Positions 43,323 through 54,667 of a stretch of 64,000 bases of DNA are shown here, piece after piece (the stretch's first letter is position 1; each line of letters opens with the position of its first letter). The notes beneath the pieces were generated by a model. The model had not been told where the DNA came from. It did no database searches and saw only the letters and a list, made by a program, of their open reading frames with translations. Both the position numbers and the translations under genes were made by a program. This stretch comes from Colletotrichum lupini (Eukaryota; Ascomycota; Sordariomycetes; Glomerellales; Glomerellaceae). The stretch spans positions 3,100,001 through 3,164,000 of the forward strand of contig NC_064676.1 in the NCBI RefSeq assembly GCF_023278565.1, in the 5' to 3' direction.

Positions 43323-46115
43323 GTTGATTGTTGTATGTGATTGTGTGATTGTTTGTGGGTGTGGGTTGATGAGGTTTGTGTAAGTGAGGAGTAGGATGGT
43401 GAGGATGGTGATGATTGTCGGAAAGCAATGAAGCTGAGGAGGGAAAGGAACGAAAGAGCATGATGACGATTAAGGAGTTCATTTATATATCAGGAGACGA
43501 CGACGACAGGGCCATATCATTTACAAGGCAGGAGCATGCGTAGGCCTTTCGTCTGATACACTACTGGCAAAACGTGGAAGGCAAAAACACTTGCGAAAGC
43601 ACCATGTCGAACCAGTCAGAGCCACACTCAATACACCTCTAGCCTCGAGCGGTCGAACAGGTCAGAATGGTTTCGAAGGGAAAGGACATGGGCACATGGG
43701 GGGAGGTACAACATCGCCACGCGTCGTCGTGGTAGGGCGATCGGCCCAAACAGCTCATTGGATCCCCGTCGGTGGGCGGTAGACTTCTACACCGAGCTCC
43801 GAACCAGACCAATTTGTTGATGGCGTAGTGCAAATGTCCGCGGCGGAGTGTAGATTCAGGCGTGGTCGGAGACCGAACAAGAAGGTTCCTTAGCTACGCC
43901 TTCATGACTCTAGACTGCTAGAGAAAAGCCGCGTATTGTTTGATTGCCTTGGAGAGAACGCCGCTATCGCCGCCATTTCTTTGACACGTCCCATGTCAGT
44001 TGTGTTACGCAGCCCGCGCGGGACCGAGCAAGAAAGCTTCAGCTGAGCAGCCTAGAGCCCGGGCCCGGGAATGGGCTGTTGGCAGCGGGATATGGTGAAG
44101 TGCGGGGTGGAGTGTGGCGTAACTCGGTCCCGCTGTGTCAGTTTGCGATGAGCTCGGGAGTTGGGAACTTGCGTGTGCCACACTTCAAGCACATGGGAAT
44201 CGGGTGCAGCTTCAGATTGTGGATAGTGGGTGGTCACTGAGATGGTGCTTGATTCTTCGCCACTGGCAGCAGAGAGGACGCGCACGCCAAACTGAGGCCT
44301 CAATTCGTGGCTGGTGTTGTTGGTCCATGCAATGCGTGGAGCTGTCGTAAGGCTTGTAAGTTGTGTGAGTCAACATTCCCCTGGATGTGACTCGCTTTCG
44401 GAATAAGTTGCCGGGATATCGTTGAGGCAGTTATTGTTGTCCGAGTCCCATTTGTTGAAGGCGAAAGTTTCGATAATGAAAATCATATGAAAGTGCGAAT
44501 GCAACGAAAGAGGGCGACGACGACAACCCCGAGCTCGGCCAATGACGGACGACCTGTTCGGAGGCAAACCAACGCGGGACGCCGCCGCTGTGCCTGAAAA
44601 GTGGAGATTTTCGGGCTTATGTAATTACCCGTCTAAGCTTGGGCCAAGACATCTCTAGATGGCCAGTGCTTCTCAATAGGTACGTATCTCAATCAGTGAA
44701 GGTGCCGGTTCCCTCCAGTCCCGCCTGTCTGTCACTTGGATGCTTCCTTTACTTTTACCAACATCCTCCTAACTTGGAGAGTTCAACACCAAATCTCCTA
44801 GGCGCCTCCATCAAGTGATGGTTCACGAGAGCTGCAGATGGGCGGGCACTACCAAGTTCAACCCCTATCTCGTCACTGCTTGTCTCGGCGCATCTCGACT
44901 CACCGGATCCCAGATGCCGCACTCGACAAATCACTCTTCATCACTCCCATCTCCCTCTATGCGCATTACGAGCTCAAGTGGCTCCGCTACCACGCTCTAG
45001 GCTCTCACGGCTCTCTAAGAATCTGGAAAGACTGGGAACTTCTTTCGAGCCAAGAGCTTCGCAGTCATGGGCAGGCGCTTGCAACTTCGAGATGAAGATT
45101 GCCCATTTGCTGCTGCACCATTCTCTAAGCGCCCACGATACACAGCCAATCATGAAGCTTCGCTACGCAGTAGAACAAGATGCCACCATGCAGGGCTCCA
45201 TACATCGACGTTGTTCAGGCTCTTTGGCTCCTGGTCACTGGTCACTGGTCACCACTGCCTGGGACTGCAAACTCAACCACTTGTTTCTCTCGACACTCCT
45301 GGGCAGCTGGCTCACTCTCATCGTCGAGGAGGCCACCGAGGCGGCGACGAGGCCCATCTCGCCCATTCCCTGCAAATGCCATGCCAGCCCGGCCACGCCC
45401 TCCCGTGTGAGGTGGTGGTGTCTACAGTCTGTGTGCGGCGGTGCGGCCTGCCTATGCCTTGAGGAATATCCAAGTTTCCCACCCCTCTCTCTCTTCTCTG
45501 CCGCTGGCGAGCGCCTCCCCCCCTGGTTCCCGGTCCCATCCCATCCCCATCCTGGCCCCATGTCCCTACCTTATGCTGCCGCTTTGCACTTTGCCCAATG
45601 CTTCCCGCTGCCAGACCCAAACCCTACCTGGCGCTTGCTTGCTTCCCTCCTGCTCCTGTCGTCCTATCTGGCACGTTCTTATTCTTCGTCCTGGACGCGC
45701 TCTCCCCTCTGGTTGATAGTTCTCGGCTTCTGACCTTTTTTTTCTCTTGAAATACACACGTTTGGAAAATACACTGGTTTTGTTTCCGTGCCGCAGCCGT
45801 TTCATCCATCTAACGGGCCTAACAACCGGCCGGCCATATCTGCGACCTCTCCCGTGAGACTCGAACCTGGACCCCACCACCCCTCATCAGCAGCTGCGAT
45901 CCTCTCAAGCATCCAACGATAGGCACGAAACCTCGACCTTCGACAGCTCCTATAAATAACTTTTTGCTCCCCCTGACCTGCAGACTTGAGCTCTCGCAGT
46001 GCGTCATTCGCATCCCGCATCAAGCATCCGCGTACCTGCGCAAGTCGGCCGGCCCCCAGATATCCGTACATATCTATCTTTGGCCAGATTCGACGATACC
46101 ACATCGCCGCCCATC
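43323..46115. other. 2.8-kb divergent spacer (Hsp20-like / PhoD-like)
   Basis: No convincing gene. Open frames up to 251 codons (44978-45733) lack family resemblance and have Leu/Ser/Pro-rich random-looking content. A triple TGGTCAC direct repeat lies near 45233-45255. The last kilobase is pyrimidine-rich and is probably the promoter and 5' leader of the PhoD-like gene. Confidence 0.4.
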
Positions 46116-49100
46116 ATGGAGCGCAGTCGCGGCCTTCCCGATGCCGAACTGTTCCTTCACAAGCCCGCCGAAGAAGACTGCGATAGCCCGACCGTTGAAC
46201 CCTTGAGAATATTCAAACCTCAGAGTCCCAACCCCGCCAACGACCGCTTCAAGTACCCCGCGCCTCCGTCCGCCTCTGGCTCCTCCTCCTTCACATCGAA
46301 GCCGACCTTCCCTCTACCACCAGGCGCCTCGAGCTCAGCTGCTCCTCTGCCGTATCCCGACGAGGAGGATCTTCGACCTGGAAAACCTACCAAACCCACC
46401 ATCACCGCCCCGAAGCGATTTGGCTCCGACTACAATGATACTACCCCGCGCTTCAATGCGACCAGCCCCGTAGAGACCAAGAGTCCTACCCTCGCCGAGC
46501 GACGCGGCACCGGTCCGAGGCCCTTGGGCGCCACATCTCCTCAGAGCCCGGCTGGCGACGACGGCGGCCTTTTCGCGAAGCCCCTGACGGCGCCGCAACC
46601 TCAGCGACCGGCTGCTTCGACTACAAACTACCCGTCTTACACCAAGAAGCCCTACTACCCGCCACCGGGTGGCGCATCCAGTTCTACGCCGCCCGCCCAG
46701 AGCCAGAGCCAGTACCAGGCCCGGCCACCACCTCAGAGTGCTCAGAGCGCTGATCATCTCGAGATGCCCGGCCAGAACAGCGTGAACAGGTTCGCCTCGA
46801 CAGCTTCAACCTCCACAACCCGCGCCAGCCGAGGATCCCCACCCCCGCCAGAGACCCCAATCGTTGAACCAGGGGTCATCCCGGGCGGCGGTATCGAGGC
46901 GCGATATGCCGCCTCTGGCATCTCGGGCACAGCGACACTGACCAGCCTGCAGGCGCAACAGGCACAGAGCGCTGCAGCTTCCCAGAGATTGGCGCAGTAT
47001 GGAGGAGCACCACCACCCGCGCGGCCATGGACTCCCACGGAGAACCCAGAGAACCAACCTCATGGTCCGCCCACAGTATACCAGGGCATGAACCCAGTTA
47101 CGAGTCCTACGCAACCTACCTTCAGTCCTCCCCCTCAACAAGCAGAGAACCAAGGGGAACAGACGAACCTGCAAGTCAGCGTTCTGGAGCAGGATTATCA
47201 GCGACTAGGCTTGAACGATCCCCCGCCAGCCTACTCGAGTGTCACGCCTTCAGGCAACCCATCTTACCCAGCCGAGAAGCAACGGCCCACTCAGCAAAGG
47301 GCAGATTCAACGCCGTCCGTGTCCACGGCCTCTGCTGCTCAGTCGCCCCCGAAGAAGCCCGCGACTGTCGGCCCTGCAGCAGCCGGGCTCGCGTCACCTT
47401 CGTTGCAAGGCCACCCCGCCTTTGCCAACGACCCGAGGCCAGAGCAAAACGGACAGCCCTCGTCATCCCAAGCACAGAATGCCCCTGTCACGCAGACTGT
47501 ACAAGCACCTCCTTCCTTCCAAGGCGCTGGCCCTTCTTCGCCGCCACCGCTACCCGAGGGCTGGATCGCCCACCTGGACCAGAACTCGGGACAGTACTAT
47601 TATATTCATCTGGCTTCTCAGGCGACGCAATGGGAGTTCCCCAAGGGGCCCAATCCTATTACACACGAGGCAGCTCCCTTGTCTCCTACGGCGTCGACGT
47701 ACGGCAACCCGCTCGCATCGCCCATGTTTGGCAAGCAGGCCATGGCCTCCCCAATGTTTCCCCCTCAGACACCGGGCTATGCTGAGAGCATCATGAGTGT
47801 TGCTGCGTCCCAAACGCCTACAACTGCTGGATTCTCTGGACCACCTCCAAGCGCCGGTGTTGACATGTACAGGATCCAGCCCACGAATGGTGTGTACTTT
47901 GGACCGTATCTCCGCTACTGCAACATGGACTTTGAAAAGGGGACATGGCTGGGTAGCATCATGATCGTGACGGACGCACCGCAGCCCCCGACCATTCACA
48001 TTCACCCGAGCAACGACCTTTCACCTAACCCGCGACAGTTGGTGCCGCACAATATCTTCACTCATCAGCGCTGGACGTTTTACAAGTACGATATTGAGCT
48101 GCCCATGAGTGAGAGCGGGACCGAGAGATGGACGTACGCAGTCACTTCTCATCTGGGATGCACGAGATACGAGTTTGTCATTGCCGGTCGCCATGAGGTC
48201 GGCTGGAGGTTCATCGCTCACTCGAACAACGACTTTGCCGCCTCAACATCTCAGGCCGAGCGCTCCAAACTCGGTGGCGTGGGCTTCATGTGGAAGGACG
48301 TGCTTCAGAAGAACGTCGACTGCGGCGGCTTCCACGTTCAGCTCGGAATGGGCAACCAAATTTACGGTGACAGACTATGGAAAGAGGTGCCCCTACTGAA
48401 GCAGTGGTTGGCGATGAGCGGCAGAGACAACAGGAAGAACGCGCAATGGACCGCGCGCCACGAGGAGGACGTCTCGCACGCCTACTTCCATTACTATACC
48501 AGCCACTTTGACCAGCCTTACCTACGAGAGGCCTTTGCTCAGATTCCGCATGTTTTGCAGATTGACGACCATGACATGTAAGTGCAGTTTTGTACCTTGT
48601 GATGTGTGAAATAACTGACCCGGCCCAGTTTCGACGGCTACGGCTCGTATCCCGAGTACATGCAAGGGTCCCAAATGTTCAAAAACGTAGGTCGCATTGC
48701 CGTCGAGATGTACCTTCTCTTCCAGCATCACACCACGGTAGAGATCCTCCGCAACGTCAGTAACGACATGGACCTCTTCACAATCACCGGCCAAGGGTGG
48801 CACTTTGTCAAGTACCTCGGTCCAGCCGTCTGCGTCGTCGGACCAGACTGCCGCTCCGAGAGGAACCAAGCCCGCGTCATGGCCGGGCCGACCTACCAGG
48901 GCATATTCCCCAAGGTCGCGACGCTGCCTCCCAGCGTACAGCACTGCATCTGGATGGTCTCCGTGCCGCTGCTGTACCCGCGCCTCGAGGCGGTCGAGAG
49001 CTTGGCAGGCGCCGTCGCGACGGGCAAAAAGGTTGTCAATACCTCGTACAACATCCTCGGTAAGGTTACGAGCTCCGTGGCCGGCGTCGTTGGCGGTAAG

Positions 49101-49895
49101 GACGTTGTCGCGCAGGGATTCACGCAGGTGAAGAAGGCAGTCGGCAAGTCTGGTCTCATGGGCAACGTCCTGAACCAGTTTGGCGAGATTGACATTGCCG
49201 AGATCCTCAAGGACATGTGGACGCACGAGTCCAAGGACCTGGAGAGGACGTACTTTATCCGCACGCTCCAAGGCATCTCCCAGCAAAAGGGCATTCGCAT
49301 GACTTTCTTGTCAGGAGGTGAGTTTCCGAATCCAACGACTCTTCCCTTTTTCTCATGTTTGTCCCAACCCACTAATAAATGCCACGTAGACGTCAACTGC
49401 GCAGGAGCAGGCCTGGTCCACGACCCAACCCACCCGAGCGACCACAAGACAATGTACCAAGTAATCACCTCCCCCATCGTAGCCCAACCCGCGAGCAACT
49501 ACATCCTCAAGCTCCTCCACAACAACAAGAGCCTCTACGTGCCGCAAAACGGCCACAAGTCCAATCACGAGGTGTCCGATTCCAAGGAGGACATGATGGA
49601 GATTTTCCACACCGACGCCTCGGGCTCCGCGCGCGAGCTCAAGAAGCTCATGGGACGCAGGAACTACGTCGCCGTCGTGGCGTATGACCCAGAGACCGTC
49701 GCCGGTGGTCCTGGTGGTGTCGGCGGGTCGCAGTATGCGGGTAGCATCGTCAACGGAGGACAACAGCAGCAGCAGCAACAGGGGTTGCAAAAGTTGAGTT
49801 TGGCGGTGGATTTTGTCGTGCAGGGTGATGGTGCGTTTACGGCGCCGACAAAGTATGGGCCGGTGATTGTGCCCCATTTGGAGTTTGGGAGGTAA
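46116..49895 (+). CDS. WW domain plus PhoD-like phosphatase protein
   Basis: Exons 46116-48577, 48629-49317 and 49390-49895 give 1218 residues. The first 475 residues are a Pro/Ser/Gln-rich disordered region. A WW domain follows at about 477-510 (LPEGWIAHLDQNSGQYYYIHLASQ, then TQWEFP), which should bind proline-rich partners. From about 580 on the sequence is a fungal PhoD-like metallophosphatase: IQPTNGVYFGPYLRY, GRHEVGWRFIAHSNNDF, then IDDHDIFDGYGSYP across the first intron, with metal-ligand-type Asp/His residues. The end contains SGDVNCAGAG, created at the second splice junction. A Gln run is near the C-terminus. It has no signal peptide, so it is probably cytosolic, and its substrate is not known. 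The start was set at MERSRGLPDAELF; an in-frame ATG at 45999 would add 39 residues. Confidence 0.88.
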
Positions 49896-50428
49896 AGAAG
49901 AGGTGGGCGGGTGTGGACGGTGATGGTGATGGTGATGGTGATGGTGATGGTGATGGTGATGGTGATGGTGATGGTGATGGCGATGGCGTTGTCATTTTTT
50001 CTTGGATTTACTTTAATATCTCTCTGCCTTTCTCTATAGCAACCCCATCCCCAAGGTATACAGCGGTAGCTTGACGACCTGATGATATACTTCAAATCTA
50101 CAACATTGATTCTCGCAGCTCGCACGCGACATTGTGACTTTTGCCATCATCTACTATTTTGAGTGATCATTGTACTTCATTTCCATTTGCTGCTCTACTG
50201 AAAATTCAAGTCTCGAAAGCGGACCTGTTATGGCCGCTCTCGGCATGTCGCAGGTCTGTTGTTCCCCAAGGCCACAGCCCACGACCACAAAGTCTAGAAA
50301 GCTGGCCCCATGACATCTCAACCCCATTTTCGTCGGCTTCATTCGCTGGTCAAGCTAGGTTCATTCATTCCGGCTTGCAAGTCCATTTGTAAGATTCCCT
50401 CTCAGAGCCTACTCCTCTCCGCCGCGGT
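49896..50428. other. Convergent spacer with GGTGAT hexamer microsatellite
   Basis: The tract of GGTGAT units runs from about 49917 to 49983, with a degenerate GGCGAT end, just after the PhoD-like stop. The rest of the spacer between the two convergent genes holds nothing recognised. Confidence 0.75.
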
Positions 50429-51374
50429 TCACAAGTCAAACGTCTCCTTGAGGATGCGAATGGTATCCTCGGGGCCGGTAACAGAGTGACCAATAGTGCG
50501 CTCGTCGACGTAAATCTCGTAGTCGTTTCCGCCCTCGGCCGTCTTGTCGCCAAAGAAGTGAATCTGCTCGTACTTGACGCCGCCCTCCTTCTCCGCCTCC
50601 TTCTCGAGGTGCTGGAGGCAGTACGTCTTGTCCCAGCCGGTGGGGAAGACGTCGAACGAGATCTGGCCGCCGATGCTGAACGTCAGGCCCAGGTGGCCAA
50701 ACTTCTCGCGGAGCTTGGCGACGAAGTCGCGGCGGACGTTGTGGATCTTGTCGTAGGCCTCGAAGGCCTGGCGCTCCTCGTTGGAGGCGTTGCGGCCGAT
50801 GGGGGAGATGTTGACCATGCCGTTGCGGAACTCGATAAAGGTGCCGCGCTTGATGGGGATGTCGAGGTCGGCGATGTGGTGGAGGGCGAAGCGGACGAGC
50901 TCCTTGTACTGGTCCTCGCCAATGTACTTTATGAAGCTGTTGGAGGCGAGGGGCTGGCCGAGCTTGTAGGCCGTCAGGCCGTTCTCGGAGAAGCAGAAGT
51001 CGAAGAGGGTGGTGACGGGGGTGGTGGCGTTGCCGAGCTGCTCTTGCTGCTTGGAGTAGTCGGAGCCGCCGACGAAGCCGATGGCGCACTTTTGGCGGAG
51101 GCGGGCGAGGAGGTCGAGGATCTCGGGGGAGGCGGCCTGGAGGAGGGGGGGAAGGAGGTGTTAGCTTGGATGGGATTTCCTGGTGTAATGCGACGAGCAA
51201 TTTCTCTGGGAAGGGGTAGAGCTGGGAGGAGACCGGAGGAATTTAAGATCTGAATTTAGAAGAGTAGCTTACCAGGCGAGCGGGAGTGAGGGTGCCGTCG
51301 ACGTCAAAGAGGCAGATGGTGTTCTTCAGAGGGCGCTCCGTGAGGGGAGGGTAGCTGGGGAGAGAGGTAGCCAT
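50429..51374 (-). CDS. SEC53: Phosphomannomutase (SEC53/PMM)
   Basis: Exons 51374-51273 and 51136-50429 (136-bp intron) give 269 residues, the family length. The HAD-type catalytic motif FDVDGTLTP is at about 23-31 with nucleophile Asp24 and acid/base Asp26. Further blocks are [63 protein letters not shown] and the Mg-binding [15 protein letters not shown]. It converts mannose-6-phosphate to mannose-1-phosphate in the cytosol, the step before GDP-mannose, and so feeds N- and O-glycosylation and GPI anchors. Confidence 0.95.
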
Positions 51375-52794
51375 CGTGACGGTGTTTGTTCTTGTGAATG
51401 CTGGCACAATGCAGGTTCAATTTCGGTATTGCGTTTGGTGGTGAAGCTTTGAGGAAAGAAGCTTTGTCGTGAGAATTTCGCGCTTCGAGGGATGGGAGGA
51501 GGGATGGGGAAAAGTCCAATGGGAAAGTTGAGCAAAGGGAGGGCGGTCAATCGTGCAGGAAAGGAAGCTCTCCTTTTCGGGATGTGGCAGGCGCGGCGCG
51601 GGGTTGCTTTTTGGATGGCGGGGCAAGTGAGGTACTGTGGTGCACTGGTGCTTGTTGCGGTTCAAGGGTCCCCCTCTAATGGGTCTGGGTCTGGGCCTTG
51701 TGTAAGGTGTAGTACGGAGTGGGCAGTTAGGTGGGCTTTGAGCTGCAGGTGTGAAGAACCAAGAACATCGGGTTCGAATCAGTGCGATGTCGAACTTGAT
51801 TTATAACTTTTCGTGAAGCTGTATCTTTCTTCAATGTTTACCACAAGCATTGGCAGGTATGATTTGACAAGGGATTCGCAATCGTCTGCTGACCGAACAC
51901 AATCACATCTTCCAACTTGCCAGATCTCCTAATTGCCCATCTCTTGATGATCTGTCCTTGTCTACCTCATCAACTTCGCTATTATTACACCGAGCTGTGG
52001 ACAGCTTGCCTCCGACCCCTATGTGCAAACGACAACGATACGAAGGCATTGGCATTGAAACGAGATGAGATACGCCATTCAAGTGATCACGTCTGAAACT
52101 CGCCCGCTGGATCATCTACGCCATGTATTGGGGCAGTGCTGAGATGACGAGTTGTTTTGTTTCCGCCAGGAACGTGGTAATACCGGGGGGGGAGATGTAG
52201 ACATCGTGGCCTCTGCGAACCTGGAAGTTAGGTTCCCTGAGCAGATCACTATGAGGCGCAAGGAACGATAGATTGCAATTTACAGCGGACTAGGAGGGCA
52301 CTAAGAATACGCTAGGCGACGGAGGATCGTGGGCTTGTGATGGGACCTGGAACGGGCTGGGAATACTGCCCCTTGCGGCGGCCCCCCGGCAGGGATGCGT
52401 GCTCCGGGGCTCGAGGGTGGAGCCGTCCCCGGCTCCGACTTGGTGACCTTCACCTTAGTACCTTGGGTGCCTTGACGTCGGTGCATATCGTGCATCAATT
52501 ACACGACCAATCTACCATTACTCACTGGTTGCTAGAGGACAGATATCTCTCTTCAATGTTTCTAAGCTAACACGCAATCCGACAACTACGCGAAATAATC
52601 AACTACCACCCTTACCCAGTGACGATCATGCTGCGCCTCTGTTTCGAAACAGTCCGGCTAGCAGCAATAATATGTGAGTGAGTCACTCTCTCATCTTAGA
52701 CGTTCGAGCCAGCGAAAGTCCTGGAGGTCAATCGTAAACACCTTCGGCACAAGTAGGACGTTTTTGACAATTTCCCTTGCAAGATGTTGCCGCC
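51375..52794. other. 1.4-kb spacer upstream of SEC53
   Basis: Contains the SEC53 promoter and, at its right side, the 3' flank of the next minus-strand gene. No gene or RNA is recognised. A T-arm-like GGTTCGAATC at about 51769 lacks the rest of a tRNA. Confidence 0.4.
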
Positions 52795-53687
52795 TCACTC
52801 AATCCATCTCTTGACCGGCTGATTCCCAAGAGTATCTTCTTCGCCACCGGTACCGCCCACAGGCTGCTGTGCCCGACGACCGAGTCCTATTTCATGGCCA
52901 GCATCAGTTGAATAAAGTAACTCAGAGTGAGGACGTCAATCGAAGGACCAAACTTACCTTGCCCAGAGGTCGTCGTCTCGCCGCTTCTAGTGATGTCGGT
53001 CTTGCCCTCACTACTATTAAAGACATCCTCATCTTCACGCAAACCCCCCTTCTCGAATCCGGTACCGTCACCGGCCTCTCGCTTGGTGTGAGAGCCGAAT
53101 CCCTTCTTCTCAGCAGAAGAGTCGGATTCCCCTTCAGGGAGCGTCTCGCCCTCAGTGGTATCCCTCGCATTTGACCTCGAAACGGCCAGACCATCATCAC
53201 GTTGGACTTTGGTCTGCTTCCCTTCACCTTGCCCTTCACCTTCACCTTGCCCTTCACCTTCACCTTCAACCTCACCAGTCCCCTCCCCAGCCTCCAACTT
53301 ACCATCAGTCCCTCCCAACTTCCCCTCCTCCATCTTCTCACCATCACCGCCGCCAAACCTAGTAGCGAGGTCCTTCTCAATCTTAGCAAGATCCTTCTTT
53401 CCCTCCTCACCACCACCGCCGTGGTTATAAGCCGTGAAAGCCCTCTGCGCAACATCCCCAATCTCGGTGTAATCAGGTCCCTTGCCGCCAGCTTGATCCG
53501 CCTGGAATCCAGCAAAGGCCTTTTTGGCGGCTGACCCGACATCCGCCCATTCCTGGCCGTTCGTGGTAGTCGTTGTCGTTGCCTGAGGAATTGACGAATC
53601 CCGCTGCTGCTGTTGTTGATCCTTCTTGCCTTGGTCTTTGCCGGCGAGTTGATGGGCCAAGTCCGTGAGTTTGTCAAAGCCTCCCAT
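52795..53687 (-). CDS. Low-complexity hypothetical protein, 273 residues
   Basis: Exon 1 is 53687-52958 and exon 2 is 52886-52795, with a 71-bp intron; together they give 273 residues ending QQPVGGTGGEED...RWIE. The N-terminus (MGGFDKLTDLAHQLAG) and the repeated pattern GKGPDYTEIGDVAQRAFTAY resemble a family of small fungal proteins of unknown function. The middle is a GEGEGQGEGEGQ repeat encoded by a CCTTCACCTTCACCTTG-type minisatellite (about 53222-53275). The rest is highly charged and probably disordered. The function is unknown. The second exon is inferred from frame and its Gly/Glu content; without it the frame would end at 52887 with an unrelated hydrophobic tail. Confidence 0.65.
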
Positions 53688-54667
53688 GTTGGGTGTCTGA
53701 ATTTCTCAACCTTTTTGGGTAGGTAGTGAGGTAGAAACTGGTAGGGCAAGTGAAATCCGAGTTGAGTGTGATTTGTTTTGCGTGGCTTGTTATAACCAAG
53801 GTTGGCATGAACTGGAATGACCTCACACCAGGAAGAGCCTTTGCTCGGTCATTCAAATCTCATTTTATACTTTGCCACTGCTCTTATCGTCTGTCAATGA
53901 TCCAATATTGTCAGTCACCAAAGTGACGCGCCGTTCCCCCCTCGTGGAAGGGCATAAGTTGGCCAAAACACAAAAAGGTGTACGCAATGACATGTCTTGG
54001 CAACCACACTCAGACGTACATGTACTTGCACACACGGAGCTGTGCTGAGCTGAGCTGAGCTCTAGAAACAGAAAGGAGAGATCAACACCAGATGAAGCGT
54101 TTGCTTTAAGTCTTGGCATCGCAACGCTGCACATTGCGTAGTTGGCATTCCATAATGTTCGTCTCAATACGTTGGTTGGGGCACGTCACAACTTCGGTTA
54201 CTGATGCCCTTTCGCTCACAAGGGGTCTGGTGGTGCACGTACGGAAAGGAAAACAGAAACACATCAGATGGTGATCGACGTCTGCAACGTAGGACCGTGC
54301 CTGAGTGCCTTCAACCTCGTTCGTAGAAATAGCTGTTCGCTAGATGAAACGGCAACCATCACCAACACATCACGAGACTTTGACACGTTAAAGAAGCCAA
54401 TGAGATATCAAGCCAACCGAGATGCTTGTGTAAGAGGGACGTTAGCATCTGTGTTATTTATTTTTATAAACTAATGTATATGTAGATTCGTGTTTCCTCT
54501 TTTTGTAGTCAGGAGGTAAAGACCGTCTATAAGTGGGAAGACAGAGAGTTTTCGTTTATTCTTCTCGTCGCACGCTATGCTTGGGTATACTCATACGGCG
54601 CAATGCAATAACGCAATATTGATACAGTCTGTACGTGTGCCAGCAGTCAAAAGGGAGAAATGTACCG
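53688..54667. other. Spacer between the hypothetical gene and the exchanger
   Basis: About 1 kb, no gene recognised. A short GAGCT tandem run (GCTGAGCTGAGCTGAGCT) lies near 54043-54061. Confidence 0.4.

Noticed and set aside
42375..43340. 321-codon plus-strand frame
   Set aside because: Antisense of the Hsp20-like gene; long only because of high GC and Gly/Pro codons.
44978..45733. 251-codon plus-strand frame upstream of the PhoD-like gene
   Set aside because: Random-looking Leu/Ser/Pro content, no domain, lies in a pyrimidine-rich probable promoter/leader.
50486..51253. 255-codon plus-strand frame
   Set aside because: Antisense of phosphomannomutase.
51760..51790. tRNA-like T arm (GGTTCGAATC)
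   Set aside because: No pairing T stem, acceptor stem or D/anticodon arms at proper spacing.
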